From positions 115,826,146 to 115,890,145 of the forward strand of contig CM065296.1 of the NCBI GenBank assembly GCA_032871835.1: DNA of 64,000 nucleotides, in the 5' to 3' direction. Position 1 is the stretch's first letter; the number at the start of each line of letters is the position of its first letter. Positions 57,128 through 64,000 of the stretch are shown here, piece by piece. The notes beneath the pieces are model-generated. The model was not told the origin of the DNA and ran no database searches. It saw nothing but the letters and a program-made list of their open reading frames with translations. The position numbers and the translations under genes were made by a program. This stretch comes from Dipteronia dyeriana (taxonomy: Eukaryota > Streptophyta > Magnoliopsida > Sapindales > Sapindaceae).

Positions 57128-59019
57128 GTATTTTAGTCTTTTTACACTTTTGACCATTGATTAACGGATCCATCTAACGATAGAGGATGTTTGTACAACA
57201 ATTTTCAAATATCGAGGGAAGTTTGTGTGTATAAGGCCAATACTGTCATATTCATACAATTTTATCAAATCTCAAGGGATGTTTATCCAATTTCCCTTAT
57301 AATTTAAAAACCATTTGTTATATATATATACATATTATTATATGTCATGGGTGTGTACTTAATTATTCCATTTCCGATGAAAAGGAAATGGGAGATTTAT
57401 TTTGTTAATGGTGGCTTTTAAGGTTTAGTTTCTTATATATAGTCCATTATCAAGTAATTAATTAGAGTTTGAACATGACAATTGACAGACAAAAAAATGT
57501 GGAGTTCGATCTTTATAATAATTATAGTAATGTTTGAAAGAGTCAAAAACCCAGCAACTAGAAAGTGATGAGTTTGATGACCAAAGCTAAGCGAAGCATA
57601 AGGTTTTGAACCAAAAATTTATAAAATGTGCATTTGTGGTCCATGAGACAACTTTTGGAAATTGGAACATTTGAAAATGATATATATACATGAGGAAAAA
57701 TAAATAAAGAAAAAGAGAGCGAGAGACAAGAAAAAAGAAGAAGAAAAGACGATAAAGCTAAACGACCCTATACCTTTACATGTTGACAAAAAACCTTTAC
57801 AAATAATGTAAAAATGAAATTACAAACTTAAGGGCACATGTGAATATTTGGCCTTTTTGATTGGGGTAAGGTTTTTAATGGAGGCAGCTGGTGATCTTGA
57901 TCTGTATGCAATGAAATCGATCGGGCCAATTTCTGTGGGCAGTGTCCACTCTGAAATTCCCAACAACAACTGGTTTCAGGCACATGATCGACCCTGTAAG
58001 TGGGGTCACTCCCTCTTTGATACAAAGTTACAAGTACATGCAAATCCATTGATCAAACTCTCCAAAACTCAAACCAACCGTTTGATCATGAAAAAAAAAA
58101 GCTAGGTTGCTCAACTTTGAAGTTATAAAGACCCAACCCCACGTACGATCCAAAAAGCTAGAAGAAAAAAATAAATCTAGGGTTTGCTTTTATAATATCT
58201 CTTTCACTTTCTGTTTTTTTGGAGAGTGGTTCAAAGACTTTTTAAGCTTATACGGATTCTTCCACCCTTTCTGTCTAATTAATTTTCATTGGCTCCACTC
58301 ACAGTTCTAGCTTTGAAAGAAAATAAAAGAAGAACCGTACACTATATAGTCTATAGTGGTTTTTTTTTTTTTTTTGGTGTTTTTGAATTCCAAGGAATTG
58401 ATGTTGTAGATAAAATAGAGAAGGAATTTTGCTTTTGTGGAGGAGGATGGAAGCTGTGTACCCATCCGTCACCTTCAATTCACACCCAAACCAATGTAAC
58501 ACTCTTCAGTGACTGCGATTGAAAATTTGAAATACAGTTTACAGGAGACAGGAATTCCAAACAAGTCAATGAATATGCTTCCACTACTTTTCTCTCTCTC
58601 AGTCTCTCCTTTTACCTTGTAAACCTAATAAAAGAAACTGCTACTAATTACTGTATATTATCTGCTCTCGATCAAATGGATGCATGGAATATGCCTTTAT
58701 CATTAAAGACTTTAATTAATATAGAGGTGATTTTTTTTTTTCAGCTGGTATATAAGGGTGAAAAGTCATATAAACAAAGCTGTTGATACACATTTTTAAG
58801 GGTAAAAAGTAAGTGAAATCTCTGGCAGAATTCACTTTGATAATTGTCCATTGCTGATCATTTAATCAAAAGCTTGCAATTCTGTGGAAAGATTTTCTAC
58901 AGTGTCTTTGTTCAAATATGTAATAATTAATAACTCACGTTATAAAATGTATATATGCATTGGATCCTCTGACAATAATTTTATTAAATTATTCATTTCC
59001 TTGCATATATACATAATTC

Positions 59020-59021
<2 letters not shown>

Positions 59022-59058
<37 letters not shown>
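59022..59058. repeat. (AT)n microsatellite
   Basis: Uninterrupted AT repeat. Confidence 0.9.
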
Positions 59059-59064
<6 letters not shown>

Positions 59065-60030
59065 TATTAAAACGATTAGAATAGTTTTTTTGTTTTTGTT
59101 TTTGTTATATATATATTATTAATTTTTAGGCTTGCAACTTTCAATCACAAATTTGGCCGATGACTTGTTTTAAAAATTAGGAAAAAAAAAACTCCATCAA
59201 TTTTTTGTTAGTAATTACTAATTAAAGATATATTTTAAATCTTTCATGTTTCCAAGCCAAGAGTAGTAGGTATAGTTTCACCCTCCACTGTAATATAAAA
59301 AGGTGAAATAAATAATAGTTTCAAGTCTCAAGGTGTGAGATTAGTCCTTTGTTTTCTGATTTCTGATTTTCTTTTTTCTTTTAGTCGGTCGAGATTTTCA
59401 ACGAAAAATAATTTAAGTGTGCAGTTATAATACGTGATGTGAGAAGTTTAAGTCCCATAGTTTATAAGTATATGTGATATTTCTTTTCTCTAATAGTATA
59501 TATTCGGATCATATAAATGTAATGTTTGATTTTAATATTTTATGATAGATATGGATTATTTTTTTTTAATTTAGAAATACAAATCTAAACTATGCATATA
59601 TAATTTGATCATGATATTATCCGGACACACACTAGACCGATCAATATTGAATTTTTAAAACAAATGTGTGGAGGTAGATCGAGTGGGTCTGACTTTATGC
59701 ATAATCATATCTTCTTCCTTGAATCTTCTTTGGAAAAATGACTTAATAATTTTCATCATTTATGATTTGTATTATTATTCCTCAGAAAAGGGCCACTTTG
59801 CTTGAGAATACTCAGAAGCTGCCTAGCTGGCCTCTGCCTCCATGCAGGTGGCGCGTGTTAAACACCAAACAAACCATCTCCATTTTTTTTTTGTGTGAAA
59901 AACTTCGCCGTCAAATTTCAAGTATTTCACAATCAATCAATTATCAACTATCATTCATTCAACGTAATAATATTAGTTTTGACCATCTTGTACTTACTCT
60001 CACAATTAACCCATCATTAATTAGAAGTTA

Positions 60031-60033
<3 letters not shown>

Positions 60034-60060
<27 letters not shown>
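60034..60060. repeat. (AT)n microsatellite
   Basis: Uninterrupted AT repeat. Confidence 0.9.
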
Positions 60061-60064
<4 letters not shown>

Positions 60065-61527
60065 TGTAACGTCTTTTTGTTCTCACGAAAGCATAGAATT
60101 GATTAATAATTACAGAGTGTCTTATGTCACACATCAAGACATATGAGAAAATTCTACCCAACCAGGAAAACGATGTGTTGAATTAGTAATCAATCTATTA
60201 ACTATGCATGTTTAATTAATTAAAATAATTATATTATTCATTGATTGTCCATATATGATGTAATGTCGTGGTGCACATCAGCCTAAACGGCGTAGATTTC
60301 GGTGATTCCTTGCTTTCTCTTCTGTCATAATTCTCTTCTCTACAATCACGTACTCAAAAGAGTTAAGTGTGAGAGGGAGATTTCTCAATTTCAATGCAAC
60401 ACATGCTTGTATATTTATCTCACGAATCACTATGAAGAACCTAATATTCTTCTAAATTCTTTATAGTTAAATTAATCATCCACAGACAAAGCTAGAACAT
60501 TGAAAACAATATATATACACATATGCATGATTCGCGAATCACCACATTTGAAATCTAGCACTGTTTGGATCTATCCGGTTTGAAAAGAATCATTTACTGC
60601 ATGTGATTTTTCACTGTTAATTTCTTTGAGAATTTTTTTTTTCGGGTGTGATCAAGAGTGAGCAACTACTGGGTACCCACTACGTACCATAAATTCCGGT
60701 AGAGAGTGATTTGTTCCAACGTGAAAACGAATGAAATAAAATAGAAATAAAAATTAATAATAATAACAAAGATGGATAGAAGAAGAAGACAAACACATGG
60801 AATATGGAATATATAGCCAAAGCATTTGGCAACATTGCAAGTGAGAGGCACAGAGAGACATGTTGACCGTATATAACTCTCTTGCAAGCTGATTATTCAA
60901 TAATAGTATAATACAAAGAAAAGTTAGAGACTTTATTATCTCTAATTAAAAAGTAAAAAACGTATAAAAGTTGCATTTCCCGGAGAATCTAGAGCGCATC
61001 AGGCGCTGACCATGGCTTCGAAAACTATTAACAAATCAATATTATTTTAAACATTTTGTTAGTCATCTTGTTGCTACTGTAATCACCAAATAATAAACAA
61101 ATTAGAAAGAGAGGGAAGCCATGTATGGGATTGCGAGCTTATTTATAATTTTTAATTAATTAAAAAAGAGAGGGAGAGTCCGAGAGAGAATATGGAGAAA
61201 ATAAGAACAAGAGAAGAGAACAAAGAAGAGCTTATCACCTAGACAAGGTCACGTATGTAGTAAAGGTCACGTGATGTGAACCATGTTGACGCCGAGGAAT
61301 ATGGTCTTTTCTTTGTTTGTGGGTTTCCACGCGCGGGTGGGGCTCGACAGCTTGGAATATTTGGACACGGAGAGGGAATATTGGAGTTTGAGAGAAGATT
61401 GTATTGCAATTAGACAAATACTAGCCGTTGAATTTCACCCTCTTTTCAGGTTCCACTCCAAAAACATTCCTCACTCGCATTTCTTTCTCACGCGCCACAC
61501 CACCATTCTCGAATATACGCGAGATTA

Positions 61528-61909
61528 GAGCATCACCGATGCAATGTTGTTAGAATGTGCTACTGTAATTTAATATAAAGTAAAAAAAAAAACACCCTCC
61601 AATACAATGCTAAATGTTGTGCCAAATTTAACATATGTTATTCTTTGTATCAAATTTGGTATAACAATTACATTGAATGCATTAATTGTCGACTTTTATA
61701 ATTTTAAACAATAAAAATATTATATAAATTGAATACAATAATTATATTTGTTGATTTTTTATAATTTTAAATAATATAAAAATAAAAATAGCATTTCAAA
61801 TGAAATTATACATTGGAGTACAATACTAAAATGATGTGCCGGATATACTATTTTACTATTTTTTATGTCAAATTTAGCATTAACATTGACATATGCATTG
61901 GAGATGGTC
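61528..61909. mobile_element. PIF/Harbinger-type MITE
   Basis: 382 bp, AT-rich, non-coding. Flanked by TTA on both sides (61525-61527 and 61910-61912). The ends are inverted: GAGCATCACCGATGCAATG on the left and GACCATCTCCAATGCATATG read inward from the right. The 3-bp TTA target duplication is the Harbinger signature. Confidence 0.75.
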
Positions 61910-62098
61910 TTAATACAGTCAGTCATGAAATTTATCTAAATTCATTATCTAATTTATAAGATAAAAATGATTTATAACTACCATATCATTTAATAAGTTA
62001 CATGAATATTATGTCATTTCATAATACGAGTGGGGACACATGAATTTTAAAGATTAATAATGACTAATGAAGTTTCGAAACTTTAGAGGTTTTGTCAA

Positions 62099-63588
62099 GG
62101 GAAAGTATCATTTTGCCCCCTGACTTTTACCATATTATTAAGACGAGGACAGAGTTTCGCTATATTGACTAGTCTTCCCCCCGAAATGAAAAGAACGTAT
62201 AATTTCCCCCTTCTGTTACATTTTCCATCAAAAATAACGTTGATCGTTAGAATGAGATGGGCAATATTGTAAAAGCAAAACCCATTCATCCAAACCAATC
62301 TTCATCATCAAAACTACCACCGCCACCATATTCAACCAAACTCATCTTCATCATCAAAACCACTACTGCCACCTTATAGAAATTCCAAACCCACCACCGT
62401 ATATTCAGCTAAACCATGCAACATTACTGCCACTATCATTCATCCAAACCCATCCAAACTTCAACATTACCACCACCATCATCAACAACATATCACCACC
62501 ACCACCACCAGATCAACAACATTACCAACCAAACACAGGATTAAAAAAAGGATCAATTAATTTTAAAATTTTCATTCAATTTCAGAAAATCAGTTTCAGC
62601 TAAAAAATCAAACAAACCCATTCAAACCCAGATAATCCATGAAGTGTTTGGGATGTTACAAACCACAAACACAAACACCATTAGAAACCCAAAGCAAGAA
62701 CACAAGAACATAAACACAAAAAAAACACCATTATTTGGCGTGAATCACGGTTCATTGGATTGCCGGCAAGATTAGATTGGCGACGAGTAGTCGATCACGG
62801 CTTGAATCACGGTGGATCGCGGCGAATCGAGGCAGCAAGATGATTTGTTTCTCGGGCTTCGTTGACAATTTTTGGATATTAGATCGGCGTCGTTGATGGC
62901 CGGGATTGGGTGATATGTGGCCGGCGAAGCTTTTTTGGTCGATGGTGATAGGTGACTCGCGGCGGTGAATGTTGGTAGGCGGTGAATGGGTGACTCAAAG
63001 AGAGAGATTCCAAAGGGAGATAGAGGGATTAGAGAGAGAGAGAAGGAGAGAGGTTCTTGTGGATTAGGATAGAGGAATTAGAGAGAGAGAGAAGGATAGA
63101 GGTTCTTGTGGATTAGGTTAGGGTTTGGACGTTGGATAATGGAGATGGTGGTGGTATGGTGGAGAAGATGATACTCGTCTGGTGTGGAGAAGATACCGGA
63201 TTTTGTTGTTATTTTTAGTTTCTTTTTTAAAATTTAAATAAAAAATAAAAAATAAAAAATAAAGATATTTCCACCGTCCATCCATCTTTTATTTGTGTTA
63301 TTTTAATTTTTTTTATGTCATATTAATTTTTTCATTTATTTACTAAATTTGTTAGAGGGTAAAATTGTAATCACATATTATCTGGAGGGCTAAATAGTCA
63401 TTTTCTAATTATTTTTAAGGATAATAAGGTCATTTGACCAAGGTCAACCCTTTTTTGGATGGAAAAATGGACAGAAGGATGAAATTTAACATTTTTTTCA
63501 TTTCGGAGAGAAGACTAGCCAATATATCTAAACTCTGTCATCGTCTTAACAATATGTTAAAAGTTATGGGGTAAAATGATACTTTCCC
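62099..63588. mobile_element. MULE-like element with ~150-bp terminal inverted repeats
   Basis: 1490 bp. It begins GGGAAAGTATCATTTT and ends with the reverse complement of nearly the same sequence; similarity between the inverted ends extends about 150 bp (62099-62250 against 63440-63588). Flanking 9-mers TTTTGTCAA (62090-62098) and TCTTATCAA (63589-63597) match at seven of nine positions, as expected for an aged Mutator-type 9-bp duplication. No transposase is present. The interior 62740-63000 is GC-richer than the surroundings. Confidence 0.78.
63030..63117. repeat. ~49-bp tandem duplication in the MULE-like element
   Basis: GGTTCTTGTGGATTAGG occurs at 63052 and 63101 with purine-rich GAGAGA sequence before each. 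Confidence 0.8.
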
Positions 63589-63597
63589 TCTTATCAA

Positions 63598-64000
63598 AGG
63601 TTGTTTTACTTCTTTTTAGTTATTATGCACACTTTTGAGGCTGTGTTGTCTATAATTATCAAAGCTATTGAATTTAGTTTTCTTTATGATTGAAATTCTT
63701 ATTAGATAGAATGTGATTCTATCTACAAAGTCACTCTTCTTTCCACACGCTCTTTTGTAGTTCCTTGGACGTTTCTCTCTTCTCAGCAACGATGTCTGCA
63801 CTACCTTTCACTCATGCAAGTCCATGTTTCTCACATTTACATCACTAAGAAAATCAAGCGGCAGATTGTTTAACTTCTCATGCCATCACTCTTTTTCTAA
63901 GATGTTTGGTGGTTCATTTGTCCAGAGTCTTGTAATTCTTTTGTCTACTGGGGATTTATCCAATATCTGTCTTGCCATTACCTTATTGATTGATGCAATT
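63598..64000. other. Right edge, no assigned gene
   Basis: The minus strand from about 63990 to 63790 reads in one frame with at least two stops (ARQILDKSPVDKRITRLW is legible), suggesting a degraded coding fragment, family not recognised. It continues beyond the window. Confidence 0.3.

Larger units (their letters stand above)
57136..61524. other. Gene-poor AT-rich DNA with microsatellites
   Basis: (AT)n tracts at 59022-59058 and 60034-60060. The stretch 57840-58060 is less AT-rich than its surroundings and open on both strands, but matches no family I know. No gene assigned. Confidence 0.5.

Noticed and set aside
53461..57295. A larger MULE surrounding the second hAT element
   Set aside because: GGGGGAATTG near 53470 and the reverse complement of TTTCCCTT near 57285 look alike only for about 10 bp; similarity does not extend inward.
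57828..58105. Overlapping frames on both strands as protein genes
   Set aside because: No recognised motif, no flanking exons, and both strands equally open; kept only as a compositional note.
1..64000. CRISPR arrays, bacterial-type operons, tRNA or rRNA genes
   Set aside because: No spaced direct repeats of CRISPR type and no convincing tRNA or rRNA sequence were seen; the DNA is plant nuclear.

Overview
The window is nuclear DNA of a dicot-type flowering plant. It is AT-rich, its genes have GT-AG introns, and it carries plant-only families: a leucine-rich-repeat extensin, REM-type B3 proteins, a plant MoCo-sulfurase-like protein, and Ty3/gypsy, hAT and MULE-type transposons. The species cannot be named from the sequence. 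There are no CRISPR arrays, operons or convincing tRNA/rRNA genes.

Layout. 1-2145 (-): 5' part of a pollen-type LRX/PEX cell-wall protein, running off the left edge inside its extensin repeats. 4558-7701 (-): internally deleted Ty3/gypsy element with two LTRs, a tRNA-Met-type primer-binding site and broken gag-protease. 10142-12982 (+): intact, intronless coding region for an aminotransferase-V-fold protein with Arg at the expected PLP-lysine position. 16305-16970: inverted-repeat minisatellite. 17733-22465 (+): REM gene A, six exons and three B3 domains. 24110-26632: LTR pair without coding capacity. 27536-40125: three-level transposon nest (hAT-type MITE, then Tat-type gypsy element with an antisense ORF, then hAT element). 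41190-43490 (+) and 45410-47425 (+): REM genes B and C, two B3 domains each. 47980-51000 (-): seven-exon TMEM147 homologue, an ER translocon-associated membrane protein. 53790-57127: decayed hAT element with a perfect 8-bp target-site duplication. 57136-64000: no recognised gene; holds a Harbinger-type MITE (61528-61909) and a MULE-like element with long terminal inverted repeats (62099-63588).

The three REM genes share orientation, intron positions and intron phases, so they look like one local B3 cluster, split by about 19 kb of transposon-rich DNA between A and B. The most useful new observations are the nested insertions with target-site duplications, an apparent GC-AG intron in REM A, a duplicated exon piece in REM C whose inclusion would truncate the protein, and the MULE-like element carrying GC-richer internal DNA. 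Exon models were built by eye from reading frame, splice sites and comparison among the three paralogues; they have not been checked against transcripts.
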